A DNA stretch of 64,000 bases from Panax quinquefolius (GCA_020205615.1 CM035167.1:26983130-27047129); one strand, 5' to 3'; shown: positions 46,481 to 58,478, numbered from the stretch's first letter. Made by a program: numbers and translations. The notes: generated by a model not told the origin, from the sequence alone.

Positions 46481-48233
46481 ATATCATTGAACTTGAGTTG
46501 GAACGTGAGCAGGAACCACAAGATATTGTGGAAAGTGAACCTGCTCAAATTACACAAGGCATTTGTAGATCTGGTAGGACACGCCAAAAGCCTAAGAGAT
46601 ATTATGGATATCTTGTGACTCAAAACGGCGATGTGATGCTCATAGATCAAGATGAGTCTTCTTCCTACCAAGAAGCTATGAATGGACCAGATTCTGAGAA
46701 ATGGCTTGAAGCCATGAAATCTGAGATGGACTCCATATATACTAACCAAGTATGGACTCTAGTTAACCCATCCAAAGGGGTAAAACCAATCGGGTGCAAG
46801 TGGGTTTTCAAGAAGAAAACCGACATGGATGGTAATGTACAAACCTATAAAGGCCGACTGGTAGCAAAAGGTTTCAAACAAATTCAAGGTGTTGACTATG
46901 ATGAAACCTTCTCTCCAGTGGTAATGGTTAAATCCATCGAGGATCTTACTTGCTATATTGCGACTTTTTATGATTACTGAAATTTGGCGAGATGGATGTC
47001 AAAAGCGCTTTCCTAATGAAATCTCCTTGAGGATGTGTATATGACACAACCTGAGGGTTTTGTCACTCCAAAGGATGTTGGAAAGGTATGTAAGCTGCAG
47101 CGATCCATTTATGGATTGAAACAAGCCTCTCGGAGTTAGAATCTTCAATTTGATGAAGCAGTCAAAGAATTTGGCTTTATTAAAAATGAAGATGAACCTT
47201 GTGTATATAAGAAGGTTAGTAGGAGTCACATTGTATTCCTAGTATTATATGTTGATGACATATTAATTATTGGGAATGACATTCCTTCCTTATAGGCTGT
47301 AAAAACATGGTTAGAAAAATATTTCTCCATGAAAGATTTGGGCGATGCTGCCTACATTTTAGGTATCAGGATCTATAGAGATAGATCGAGAAAAATGCTC
47401 GGCCTAAGTCAAAGTACATATATTGATAAAGTGTTGAAATGGTTCAGCATGCAAGAGGCAAAAATAGGAAACTTACCCGTGACTCATGGTGTAAAGATCT
47501 CTAAGGCCCAATGTCCTAAATCACAAGATGATGAGGAGCGTATGAGAAAGATCCCTTATGCTTCGGCAATTGGATCTATCATGTATGCAATGATATGTAC
47601 TCGTCCGGATGTCTCGTATGCTTTGAGCATGACGAGCAGATACAAGTCGAATCCAGGTGAAGGTGACTGGACAGCAGTCAAGAATATCCTCAAGTACTAG
47701 AAAAGGACTAAGGATTCATTCTTGGTATATGGAGGTGAAGACGAACTGGCAGTAAAGGGTTACACATATGCTAGTTTCCAGACTGACAATGATGACTATA
47801 AGTCTCAGTTAGGTTTTGTGTTTTTCCTTAATGGTGGTGCTGTTAGCTGGAAAAGTTTAAAGTAAGAGGCGATGAGGCGATTCTACAAATGTGAGTATAT
47901 TCTTTGCTTCTAGTGCGACCCAAGGAGGTTGTATGGATTAAAAAGTTCATCACTAAACTTGGTGTTGTTTCTAACCATTGTTGATCCGGTTGTTTCTATC
48001 TTTGTGATAATAATGGAGCCATTGCACATGCTAAGGAACCCAGATCTCACCAACGATCCAAGCATATACTTAGGCGGTACCATCTCATCCGTGAAATCAT
48101 TAATAGAGGAGATGTACATATAGGAAGAGTGCCAACAGATGATAATGTTACAAATCCACTGACCAAGGCTTTATCGCAGCAGAAGCACGACGGTCACACT
48201 AGTTCCATGGGTATTAGATACATGAGTGATTAG
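46481..48233 (+). pseudogene. Reverse transcriptase / RNase H of element E
   Basis: Open 46498-46980 with SYQEAMNGPDSEKWLEAM, VWTLVNPSKGVKPIGCKWVF and DYDETFSPVV. After an indel at about 46980-47020 come [26 protein letters not shown] and VFLVLYVDDILIIGND (47232), so YVDD is intact. SMKDLGDAAYILGIRIYRD and RPDVSYALSMTSRY follow, open to 47700. RNase H words are YASFQTDNDDYKSQLGFVF and GGAVSWKS (to 47862), then a damaged stretch, and the C-terminus TDDNVTNPLTKAL ... MGIRYMSD ending at 48233. Several stops and indels are present. Confidence 0.92.
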
Positions 48234-48238
48234 CTCTA

Positions 48239-48253
48239 GTGCAAGTGGGAGAC
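48239..48253 (+). other. Polypurine tract of element E
   Basis: GTGCAAGTGGGAGAC immediately before the 3' LTR start TGTTAGAATTT; the standard copia form. Confidence 0.92.
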
Positions 48254-49757
48254 TGTTAGAATTTATGCCCTAGAGGCCAATTATTTGATATAATTGCTTA
48301 ACATTTTAATATTATATTTGATTGAATAAATAAATGATTTTATTTACTGCGTTATATAAATGTTAACATAATAAAAATCCTTAGAATATTGATACAAATT
48401 ATATAGTTTCAAGTATGTGACTTGAACATGAGTTTATATATTTATAATTAGTATCATTGTTCTTAAATGTCCCTAGTCGAGTATCATTGTTGATGGGACA
48501 ACAATGATGCATTAAGACTAGTATGTGGATTGATTGATGACCAAATCTCATTGGTCATAAATATATGAGATATAATTCAATGCATAGGTACATGTTAGAG
48601 AACGATGTACTGGACAGACCCACCATGAGAATTCTATGTGGAGCATTATGCGAAGTGTCATTAGCAATTCTCATAGTAACAATGATGTAATGGTCCTCTA
48701 ACCTAAAATCACTATATTTCTACACGGGAAATTATGTACTTTGATATCATCAAATGTCACCTTTAATAGGGTGGACTATAAAGGTGATTATTGGTTACAT
48801 CATGAATCGTGTTAGTAATATGATTGATCTAGATGGAATTTAACCCTCTTATGTATTAGGGGTGATATCCATAGGCCTCTTGATTGAGTAGGACTATGAA
48901 ATGCATGGCCATGTTCAAATAGTGATTTGTTTCATATAGTCTACTCATTGATCAAGAAAAACTCAGATTAAATTATGAAGAGTATGACACATTCCATGAC
49001 TCGAGTTTAATCTAGGATATTAAGGTTAAAAGGATTAAATTACATTGAAACATTGGTCACTAAAAGGTTTTATCGAATCATCGATCTTATTATTACTTGG
49101 GTAGCAGTGATGCATTACTAGATGCCGCTCATTTTTTTATAATTTTATAATATGATTTTAAAATTATTGCCAACGTAATAATAACCTATAGGGTCACACA
49201 CATAGAACGTAATTAAAAAGGAATTAATTTAAATTATAAAGATTTAAATATGTCAATATGATTGATAGTATTTAAATTATGAATTTAAATTAATAGGATA
49301 ATTTATATATAGGTATATTAATTAAGTAAGACTTAATTAAGATATATATAAATTTGGATTTTATTAAATTAGGTTTTGAATAATTCCTTTTAATCGCTAT
49401 ATATATGATATGTAGCAGCCATTTTAGGAATTATTCATTAACCAAAACCCTAGTCGCTCTTAGAGAGAGACTAGAGAGAAAACAGTTTCAAAAAATCCTC
49501 ATCCTAGGTGGCTAGTACAGCGTTTCCTTCTTCTGCAGATCGTAGGACGATTCGTGTGGAGCGTTCATGTAGATACCGTAGAGACGCAGTCCGTTTGAAT
49601 TATGTTGGAGATTCGACCGCATCGATTCTAGCTTTAACAATCGGTATAATTTTTAACCTCTGAATTAATTGAATTTTTCGCATGGATCCTGTTTTAGGGT
49701 TTCAGAATTACCTTTAATTGGTTTATTTCCGCTGCGTTTCTATGCCGAAACCCAACA
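48254..49757 (+). mobile_element. 3' LTR of element E
   Basis: 1,504 bp from TGTTAGAATTTATGCC to CCCAACA, followed by the TSD ATATG. Its last 400 bp, with AACCAAAACCCTAGTCGC and a GATCCTGTTTTAGGG word, has no match in the 5' LTR but does match the minus-strand fragment at 62657-63317, so this end is the normal one for the family. Confidence 0.92.
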
Positions 49758-49762
49758 ATATG

Positions 49763-50231
49763 GATGTGCAGTGAATTGCTGTAAAAATCGCGCGCCCACG
49801 TTACATGTCTATGTAACGCAGAAAAAAACTTTCATACGCTTGCGCCGCATGTGTCTACATTGAAAAGCAGCGGCGTGGTCGCATGGCTTAGGCATCGGAC
49901 ATTAAAAATTTTTAACTTTTAAAAACGTGTTGTGACTCATATCTTCTACCACTTGATATAACAGCGAGCCATATTCCCTTAGTCTCCACAACGCACACGA
50001 TTCCTCTTTTCCAAACAGTTACAAATTGATAAAGCATAGAGTCCTAGTCTCTTCTCCATCCGTTCATCTCATCCCACGTCCTGCGCTTTAGTTATTCTAC
50101 CCACATCACAACCCAGACTGATAAAACTAGGGTTTTGGTGTATACAAAGCAAGTTTGGGGGGTGGTCCATTCATCAGTAATTACTCTTCCAATTCTATCA
50201 AGCAAATTTCTATTATTATTCATTTAGAGCA
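49763..50231 (+). other. Athila spacer right of copia E, upstream of the 3' ORF
   Basis: Non-coding. It holds CpG-rich words (CGCGCGCCCACG at 49789, GCGGCGTGGTCGCATGG near 49870) in an AT-rich setting. It continues the spacer cut at 41817. Confidence 0.7.
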
Positions 50232-51420
50232 ATGGGTCCTAAGAGAGCGTGTTCTATCACTTCGTCATCATCATCTTCCTCCAGTAACCAAGGCGGGGAT
50301 GTTGTGGACCACACGAAATTTCTTAGTCTGGAGGCACAAATGGAGTATTATAGAATCGTGGAAAAGACATTTGTGAAGGAACGCGGGTTCAAGCTTGAGA
50401 AGCAAGATGGCCAGTTATGGGATATGATTCGCGAAAGAGGATAGGCTGGACTGACTGCAACCCCTATGCCTGTTCCAATGAGTATCGTTCGCAAATTCTA
50501 TGTTAATGCTAAAGACATAATGAGTGGTTTATCTGTGGTTTGAGGAGTTCAAGTAAATTACAAACCACCGACGATCAAAGAAATTTTCAGGATAGTTGAC
50601 ACACCACTGACTGGGTACGCCAATTGGGTTGAGGCTGCCCGCTTTGAGACTGATTTAGACGAAGTCATTACTGATTTTTGCATTCCAGACATGAAGTGGA
50701 ATTGTAGGGCAGGAACAAATCAACCTAGAACTTTCCCAGCCTAAGCCCTGAATCGGTATGCTAAAGCGTGGAATTTGTTTATATGTGCAAAGCTCGTGCC
50801 GTCGTCGCATCAGCACGAAATCACAACTAAGAGGGCTATCGTTCTTTGGGGAATAGTCACAGGCAAGTACACTGATGTGGGCCACCTCATTCATCAAAAT
50901 ATGTTACGTTATATGTGGGGGAGCACTACGGGGAGTATTCTACATGCGTCTGTTGTAGCTAGCTTGTGTGCCCATCAAGGAGTCCATTGGGGTAATGAGA
51001 AAATGCAGAACCCTAGCCAAGATATCACTCATTCAACCATCACCAAATTCAAGGATTGGGCTGGAGGTACACCGCACCCGAGAGGAAAAGGCTTTATTCA
51101 ACCCACATTCTCAGTGCCTCTACCACAACCCATACAGGAAACTGAAACGGGAACATCGGCTCAAGCAACTGCTGTTACTGGGGATCGATAGCTCTGAAGG
51201 TTGAAGCGAAAGGTCGATGCGATGTACAATAACTGCGCAAAGATTTGCTATGGGTGCCGACGAGGTAGGTTTCATGAGGCATTGCACTGACAAAGAAGGA
51301 ACTAAGCTTGAGTGGCCACAGTTTGGGACTGCCATGCCATATCCACCACCGGATTCACCACCCAACGAGGGTGGTGCAGCTGAGCAATAGGGGAGTTTCT
51401 CAAACCCTATACCTTCATTC
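50232..51420 (+). pseudogene. Athila-type downstream ORF of element H (env position)
   Basis: It starts MGPKRACSITSSSSSSSSNQ. One frame runs to 51191 with in-frame stops at 50442-50444, near 50541 and near 50742. The words IVRKFYVNAKDIMSGLSVV, NYKPPTIKEIFRIVDTPL, TDFCIPDMKWN, LNRYAKAWNLFICAKLVP and KRAIVLWGIVTGKYTDVGHLI are those of the plant Athila ORF / putative plant transposon protein family found 3' of pol. No signal peptide, fusion peptide or membrane segment is visible, so an envelope role is not supported by this sequence. After 51191 the reading frame is broken but LKRKVDAMYNNCAKIC continues it. Function unknown. Confidence 0.8.
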
Positions 51421-52570
51421 ATTGAGACAATGAATATTTTAAGTTTTGGGGTATTGGGTAGTAGGGTAGTTGCATATAGTGTCTACATGATTAGTTTAAA
51501 TTTTGCATGTTTATGTGTTAGATAATAATTGCAGAAAAGTTTTTTGTTCTTAGTCATTATAATTTGTGTTAGTATATGTTTAGTTTCATTTGATGTTTAG
51601 TTGCATGTCTCACAGTTCTAGCATTATGGATGTTATGTTTAGCCTATGATGAAAGTGAATTGTGAAGGATTGTTGAGTATTTTGGATAACATGAGCTTAG
51701 ATATAATGTTTTACATGATGTAATTCATGATGCTGTTTAGATGCTTTCGGTTTGCACTGCCGTGTTCACAATTACTTGTAGGCATAAGAATTATGTGTTG
51801 CATTGCTTAATAGGAAATGTGGTTTTAAAAAGAGAATTATGTGGAAAATGGACTGTGACTGTACAAAACATTGATAATCAAACTTTGGGAACACATAGGT
51901 ATGCTATATATATATATATATAAAGAGCAATAATGTGGCCAGTCTTATTTCGGGGCCCTTGTTACTCGAGTAAGCACGCCCATAGGGGTGTCTTAACACC
52001 TAGCGCCCTAAGGTCTTTTATGGTTTGGGAGTCGTTGGTTGAAAGCTCGCTAAGGGGTAGCATTGTTAGCCTAATGGAATGAGGCATTGCACAGTCATAT
52101 GAAAAAAAAGAAAAAAACAAGAAAAATAGCAATAAACACTGCGGGAAAGAGCAAAAATTATCCCCGTGAGTTGAAATAAAGCAGTTAAATCCATTGTTGA
52201 ACCTTAGTTTATTTTGATATGTTGGAACAGTCTTTATTGTATAAGTATACATGAATCTTGATTTAGACTGTAATTTTCTATTTTAAGCAGTTTAGCATGT
52301 GTATTCTTGCTTTAATCAAGTTTTGGTGAACACAACACACACACACAACATCTTTATAGCATATATAAATTATTTGAGTGTATGATATTATGCCTATAGT
52401 TTGGTTTGAATTTGTATTCTCGAATCTGGATAATTCGCTGAGACAGTTTGGACTGAAATTCTATTATAGCTGGAGAATGTGAGACTCATTTGCATCATAA
52501 TCTAGTTGCATAGCATGTAATTGCATTTTTAGTGTTTTATGTCGTATGCATTGCTTGAGGGCAAGTAATA
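51421..52570 (+). other. Athila 3' non-coding region of element H
   Basis: AT-rich, no coding. It contains short AT and AC runs (51905-51921; 52335-52349) and the word GGGGTGTCTTAACACCTAGCG near 51985, partly self-complementary (GTGTCTTAACAC). Confidence 0.7.
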
Positions 52571-52572
52571 GT

Positions 52573-52589
52573 TCAAGTTTGGGGGTATT
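52573..52589 (+). other. Polypurine tract of element H
   Basis: TCAAGTTTGGGGGTATT directly before the 3' LTR start TGATAAATAGG. AGTTTGGGGGT is the usual form at this place in Athila elements. Confidence 0.8.
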
Positions 52590-54162
52590 TGATAAATAGG
52601 TTTTATACCTACTTATTGGATATCAATTCACGAGAACTATGCCCATCTCAAGTACATTTTAGTGTGTTTTAATTGCATTTCATGTTATTTTGCATTGCAT
52701 GTATTGAGAACTCCTTTGGTGTAAAAGTGCAAGAAATGGCATAGCTCGGTGTTGATAGGTGGCATGAGATCAGTGAAGGCATGACACGGGGGTCGAGTGG
52801 AGAAAAGAAACTAAGCATTGATGGACAAAGAAGCAATAGTAGCATGTCAAAAGATCATTAGCAGCATGATAAGGAAACAGCAATATCAGAACATAAGAAT
52901 ACAGATTGTAGGAGCCGCGCGGCTGTATAAGTTGGAACATGCACGTCCGCGCCATAAACCGAAAAAGCTTAATTTTCGTATCGCCTTAGCTGCGCATTGT
53001 TTAGTATGGGGATCGGCAGACGCGCAAGGCTAGCGTCATCGATCTAGATTGTTGACTTTATTGTAATTTTAAAATTTGAAGTGTTTGAGTTGGTATAAAC
53101 TACTCTGGTTGGTACCAGACACGATCATCTATTATTTTATCAGTTTTTCATAATATAGAACTAGGGTTCTACACTTTGAACGAATTCCAACGAGGATCCA
53201 AGCATAGACATAATATTTTATACTTCTTCTTTAGAATTCAATCATTGATTACAAACTACTTTTATGTTGCTGGAGATTATTTAGGACTAGAACAAAACTC
53301 TTGGAATATAATCAGCAATTGGGTTAGATCGATTCTATCTTCTCTTAATTGTTTTTATTTATTTTCCATGTGTTGCTTTAATCCCATAATGGCTTTCGGT
53401 TCAGCGATGAACTAAACTCCATTATGGGATTCTTACAGATATTTATATGTAATCTAATATTAATGGCCTGAATGCTTGATTGTGTAGTTATCATGGAAAT
53501 TCTATTATGATTGAATTGATTGCATGAATGTCTGATCACCATTCATTTTATATACTTATATGGAATTGAACTATGACATGTGAGTATGGTTGTAATCATG
53601 ATAACATCCGTTTATGAGGCTGAATTATTTAGCTTTATATTTCGTGAACACGATAAAAATATATTGTTTCACCGTGTGTGTGATATAATAGTTTATGCTT
53701 CAAATCAGTAATATTGCAATGTCACATAGAAATATAGTGATGTTGGTTTTATTGATGATTACATGATTTCTATTGCATGTGGAGGTTATGTAAGCAGGTC
53801 ATAATGCATTGAAAAATGGTTATGTCTAGTTTTGTGCTCTTAGCTAATTTTCCATGATACATGAATGATCTTGAATGAGGGTATTATTTAGATAAAATAT
53901 GAATTGAAGTTAGAATCCCATTATTTCAAATTTGGTTTATTATTCTATTATTTTTCTTGTGGTCATTATTTGAGTTAGATTAATTAAAAAAAATATAGCG
54001 TTCGTTTAAGCATCTAAAAATAGTGATATAGTTGATGCATAATAATTTAATTTTGAAACCTTTCTTCGTGGATCGATACTTTACTTACTTTGTATTACTT
54101 GTTGACCCATGTATGCATGCATGAGTTAGAGTCCTTTTGTTAGATCTAAAAAGGAGGCAACA
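52590..54162 (+). mobile_element. 3' LTR of element H
   Basis: 1,573 bp from TGATAAATAGG to GGAGGCAACA, matching 34330-35877. It is followed by the TSD AAATG at 54163-54167 and the remainder of the A LTR. Confidence 0.93.
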
Positions 54163-54329
54163 AAATGTAATGAGGACTTATTTTGAGTTTGAATATTGTC
54201 TAAAAGATAATATTTGTATTAAAACTCACAGCTCATGTTGTATAATTAAGTTTGTATTTGTATTTAGTACCATGTATTTGGCGACTCAGAATGGGTGATG
54301 TATACCTATTTTGGAGGCGTTAGAATTTG

Positions 54330-54412
54330 AGTTTATTCCTTATCCTTATCCCTGTAGTTATAGAATAAGGTATTCCTACCTAAGGTTTATAACCTATAGC
54401 TTTGATACCAAC
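54330..54412 (-). mobile_element. Leader and primer-binding site of element F (right piece)
   Basis: On the minus strand, TGGTATCAAAGC (54399-54410 on plus: GCTTTGATACCA) lies two bases from the LTR end, followed by TATAGGTTATAAACCTTAGG, as in the B leader. It joins the piece at 575-1501 across element A. Confidence 0.85.
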
Positions 54413-57400
54413 TGTGACATCCACAAATCTGGGTACTTTTTACCTCATATTTGGTACGTTATGATACATCATTTCTATAACTATTGCAGAAGATATAAAC
54501 ATAAATTGTTTATACAATAAACCTTTATAACATAATCCCCAAGGTCTACAACATTAACTTAATACATACCTTCAATATCTTAATATATTTACATTGTCAT
54601 TGGCGTCAAAAAATTTAATAGTTCTAACTGCATAATAATTTAATCTTGCACTTTGCCTTTGCCTCTGTCCTTATTCGAGCTTTCATCTTAATCTGAAAAA
54701 TTTATCATGATATAGCAAGTGTGAGCAACTAATTTGCCCAGCAAGTTTTAAATTCAATGAAGATATATCATGATTGAAAATGAATAAGTTATCAAACTTT
54801 CAACAATATAATGATTGTGAAAGAGCATGCATCAATTTCAATGATAATGACTAAATTAATAATACTGAGTGGTCAACAATAAACATGAACAAATTTAACT
54901 GAACAATATGGTAATGAAGGTGATCAGCCTTTCATACCTGATGAACATATATAACATGCACCATGTGCGAATCAATAAATCATAGATGTGGTATAAGCAA
55001 CAATTATTAACCACGAACATGCTTTGCAATAATAACTCAAGTTTGAGTTAGGAAACTTGTATGTACCGTTGATTACTGTTACACAATCTTATTTAATCTC
55101 TTTATTGTAAAGACCTGTCATTGTTAAGATTGATCTTTCAATTAGCATATCATAGTATATCTCATAATACAACTACTTTATCCATACATTATCTAACACT
55201 TATTCACAAAATCAAATATTAGATAACACCCTAACACATTAATATTATTACCGTCCTTTGAAAATTTTTCAATCTCTATATCATATACATTATGATTTAA
55301 CACTTTAATCTTTCATATTATAAGTTTTTCTTATAATTCAGTAAGCAGAATACTAATGCTATAATCTGGATTATTCAAATATGCCAATCCAGCAACCTGG
55401 ATTGACCAATCCAGCAACCTGGATTGAAACTGTCTTACAATCTAGCAACTAGGATTCACTAATACAACAACTCGAATTCATCAATTCAGTAAACCGAATA
55501 TACCAATTTAGCAAGTCGAATACAATCTAACATAATTAATCCAATAAGATGAATATATTAATCTAGTAACCTGGATTCAAACTGTATTCCCTTTTTAACA
55601 TATTGAATTTCCAATTCATCATACTATTTAATATAGCCTATTGAATGTCCAATCAATAACTTAACTCCTCTTTTAAACTCTATTTAATAACATTAAAATT
55701 ATTTACTAATATTATTAATCATTAAATAATATTTTAAATCAATGATTTAAAAACACTTTAATCTAAATGTTACCAATCACTTAATAATATCTTAATATAA
55801 TATTATTAATCTTTTAATAATTTTTAATCATTTATTAAACTTATAAATAATCTATTTTAATTGTTTAATCTTTACTAAATCATTTATTTAATGAACCTAA
55901 AATGCCATAAACATAATATCTCATCAACATTGAACAAAATACTCTTCAAAAATCTGCATATACTCTATTTAGGGTTTTCAAGACATAAAATCCTATTTTC
56001 CTCATTTTCAACATCACATAATTAATTTAATTCATTTATTCATAACTAAACCATTTCCATGAAAAATACCAAATCAGTTCCAAAAACATTTCTTTTCTGG
56101 TACTTGATAGAATATAGTTCCATATTGAACATATATTGTTTTTGGAATTTTTAAAATTCATTTACTATTTTTTAAATGGCCAAAATAGCTGAATCTTGAT
56201 ACATGTATCATAAACTGATCTTTTGTCCAAATATTTCAAAACTTTCAGGGTATGGTCTTGTTATGTATATGTACTCCCAGTAAAAATTTCACAAATTTTG
56301 GAGTTAACCACAATGAGTTATTCGAGTTTACTTTTAAAATAGTTTTTTCCCGTAAAATCCATATCTCTCATTCTGTACATCCAAATATCACCATATTTGG
56401 AAAGAATGCAGGTAACTCATCATATTATCATTCCAAAATTTTTGAAGGTCAATAAAATAACGAAAATACCCCTAGCATAAACTACCCCAAAATAGTCTTT
56501 ATTTCTTTTTCTAAAAACGGGACTGTTTTGGATAAAATAGTCACTACGGCTTGTAAACTCAACATTTTTGACTGCTACCACTTGGATTTACTAGATAACT
56601 TATACATCTAGAACCCCTCTTTGATGGGTCGTAAAAAGAAAAATTATAACGGTAGACATCTAAAGTACATAAAAGTTAGGGTTTTCTAAACTAGAAAACT
56701 TATTTTTCTTTTCTTTTGATTTCCAAATAAATCAACACCCAATATGGGTAGATCTAAACATAAAATATTCATCAACAAGTAGATCCAAAGTTTTTGAGTT
56801 TACAAACATAGATCCAAGTTTTGATTTAGAATACTACAAATAAAATGTATAAACTAGTTTATGATTATACCTTTGCTCAAAATCTTCCTTCTTCTCTTCT
56901 TTAATGGCTTCCATGGTCACTCTTCTCTCTCCTCTTCTATCTCTCATGGGGATGTTGCCCCTCTCCTCTTTCTTTCTCTCTTTAGTTTCTTTTTGTTAGC
57001 TTAGGAATGAGATGAAAGAGAAAGAAAGAAGATAGATTTTTTTATTAAACATAGATATATTATGTATATCTACATACATCCCCCTTTTTCTCTTCCTTTT
57101 TCTTCCTTAATCATTAAATTGATATTTTCAAGATTAGTAAGTAAGGTGGCTATGTTGGTTGGATGACACATGGCTGGAGTGTGAAAGTTGGTTAACCAAA
57201 AATGAGAAGTAAAATGATTACCACACATGCTCTCTTTTTCTCTCCTTTCTTGGGCCGAAAATTGGGCCTTATTTTCTCCCATTTGGTTTAAATTTCTAAT
57301 GCTTTATTTACTTAACAAATGTCCCACATGTTCCTTAACAAATAGACTTAGCTTGGGCCACATAATTTAATGTGTTGGGCTCTCTAATTAATTTTTGGGC

Positions 57401-58286
57401 CATGAAATTTATATAGTCCAATACATTTAATTCTTATCCAACCCTAATCGTTTAGTTAGAGTTTCCATTTACTCAATTTGAATACAAATCCTTACTCATG
57501 TACATTTATTTTCTTAACCTAATTAGACTTGTTTTAATTAGGTTATAAAATTAATTAATTGAGATGTATAAAATAAATCTCTTGAAATTAGATATATTTT
57601 AAATACCATTATTCTCCCATACCATAACCCTTAAGTTATTCAATTTTTTATTCCTAATATATAATTAGGGTTACATTAGTTTCTTTTATTTGTTTATATA
57701 ATAAACAAATATAAACAATCACATAATATTCATATTCATTTACTCACATATTCATACAAAATAATTTAATAGGTTGAGACATGGTCCACAAATCTCTTAG
57801 ATTAAGTCACTAGTATATAATAAAAATACTAGTACCATAAAATAAAGATAACCGTTTAGGTTATTTAATTCAATACCTAATTTATAACATTAGGCTACAA
57901 AATTTTCTTTAATTCTCTTTATATAAAAATAGTTATATATACATTTTTAAAATATATGTATTTACTTAATCTCACACATGTCCCATATAAGTCATCATGG
58001 ATTTATCATTATAATTCCTATTGCTAAAATATAGCACATCACTAAATATATACGTCACGTATACATATACACATTCACTTTATCCTTATAATATCTCTTC
58101 ATTGAAATTTATTTCCTTAATAAATTTCCCACATATATCATTATATAAATTTCTAACATAATTACTTTCATCGATTAATTCATTTAAATTTAAAGGTATC
58201 ATAATACCTTATTCTTAATATACCTTCTAATACATATATAAATCAATTCTAGGGTTTTGAATTTTCGTAACCCATATTTTCTCACA
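54413..58286 (-). mobile_element. 5' LTR of element F (outer end uncertain)
   Basis: On the minus strand it ends GGATGTCACA at 54413, next to the primer site. The outer end is placed at CTCACA (58281-58286; TGTGAGAAAATATGG on minus) because it has the TGTGAG form and gives about 3.87 kb, close to the B LTR; no TSD can be checked. There is no obvious sequence match to the B LTR, though the internal regions match. ORFs here are short and unrecognised. It contains a minisatellite at about 55370-55580. Confidence 0.6.
55370..55580. repeat. Minisatellite of AATCCAGCAACCTGGATT-like units
   Basis: About eight diverged copies of a 22-to-30-bp unit around AATCCAGCAACCTGGATTSA. The unit is palindromic (AATCCAG..CTGGATT), so each copy can fold. 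Confidence 0.8.
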
Positions 58287-58478
58287 TCTATTCTTTATCT
58301 TCTCATTTCTTACTATTCCACATTTCTATCATTGACATTTAACTTTCTTTCCATTGCTTAAAAATTCAAATTAAAACTTATAGGCTCTTTAAATTTTTTA
58401 ATAAATCCTCTATTTCAAATCTATGTTTTATTCTTTAACTTTTAATTTAATCATTCAAAATCCTCTAAATTAATACTT

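Larger units (their letters stand above)
41818..49757 (+). mobile_element. Element E: Ty1/copia retrotransposon inside Athila element H
   Basis: It starts TGTTAGAATTTATGCC and ends GAAACCCAACA with TSD ATATG on both sides; total 7,940 bp. Gag, protease, integrase, reverse transcriptase and RNase H follow in copia order (integrase before reverse transcriptase). The polypurine tract and a 1,504-bp 3' LTR are clear. The 5' LTR agrees with the 3' LTR for about its first 1.1 kb only. A related LTR piece lies at 62657-63317 on the minus strand. It is the innermost, and so the youngest, layer of this stack. Confidence 0.92.
34330..54162 (+). mobile_element. Element H: Athila-like Ty3/gypsy retrotransposon, split by copia element E
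   Basis: It starts TGATAAGTAGG and ends GGAGGCAACA, with TSD AAATG at 34325-34329 and 54163-54167. LTRs are 1,548 and 1,573 bp. Order: LTR, Asp-tRNA primer site, gag, protease, reverse transcriptase, RNase H, integrase, [E], a downstream ORF of the Athila type, polypurine tract, LTR. Without E and its extra TSD it is about 11.89 kb. There is no chromodomain, and a further ORF follows pol, as in the Athila lineage. Gag-pol is the best preserved gypsy coding in the window but carries several stops and frameshifts. Confidence 0.93.
1502..54324 (+). mobile_element. Element A: Tekay/Del-like Ty3/gypsy retrotransposon, split by four insertions
   Basis: It starts TGTGAGACTCC and ends GGCGTTAGA (a mutated GGCGTCACA), flanked by the TSD ATTTG at 1497-1501 and 54325-54329. 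Order on the plus strand: 5' LTR, initiator-Met-tRNA primer site, gag with two CCHC knuckles, protease, reverse transcriptase, RNase H, integrase, chromodomain, polypurine tract, 3' LTR. This order, with a chromodomain after integrase, is that of chromoviruses; protein wording and LTR size fit the Tekay/Del branch. Insertions C, B, D and H occupy 42,657 bp with their duplicated TSDs, leaving about 10,166 bp: LTRs of about 2,605 and 2,732 bp and an internal part of about 4,829 bp. Every coding part is broken, so the copy is dead. Confidence 0.9.
31755..54324 (+). mobile_element. 3' LTR of element A (split by Athila-like element H)
   Basis: The first part, 31755-34329, and the last, 54168-54324, join across H to give about 2,732 bp matching the 5' LTR. 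The empty-site sequence CAATAAATGTAATGAGG at 5832 in the 5' LTR confirms the join. Relative to the 5' copy it has an extra segment between two AT runs (about 32650-32745). The final bases are GGCGTTAGA instead of GGCGTCACA. Confidence 0.9.

Noticed and set aside
57070..57282. 70-codon minus-strand ORF near polypyrimidine sequence in the F LTR
   Set aside because: Short, no recognised domain, inside an LTR; not enough to call a host gene.
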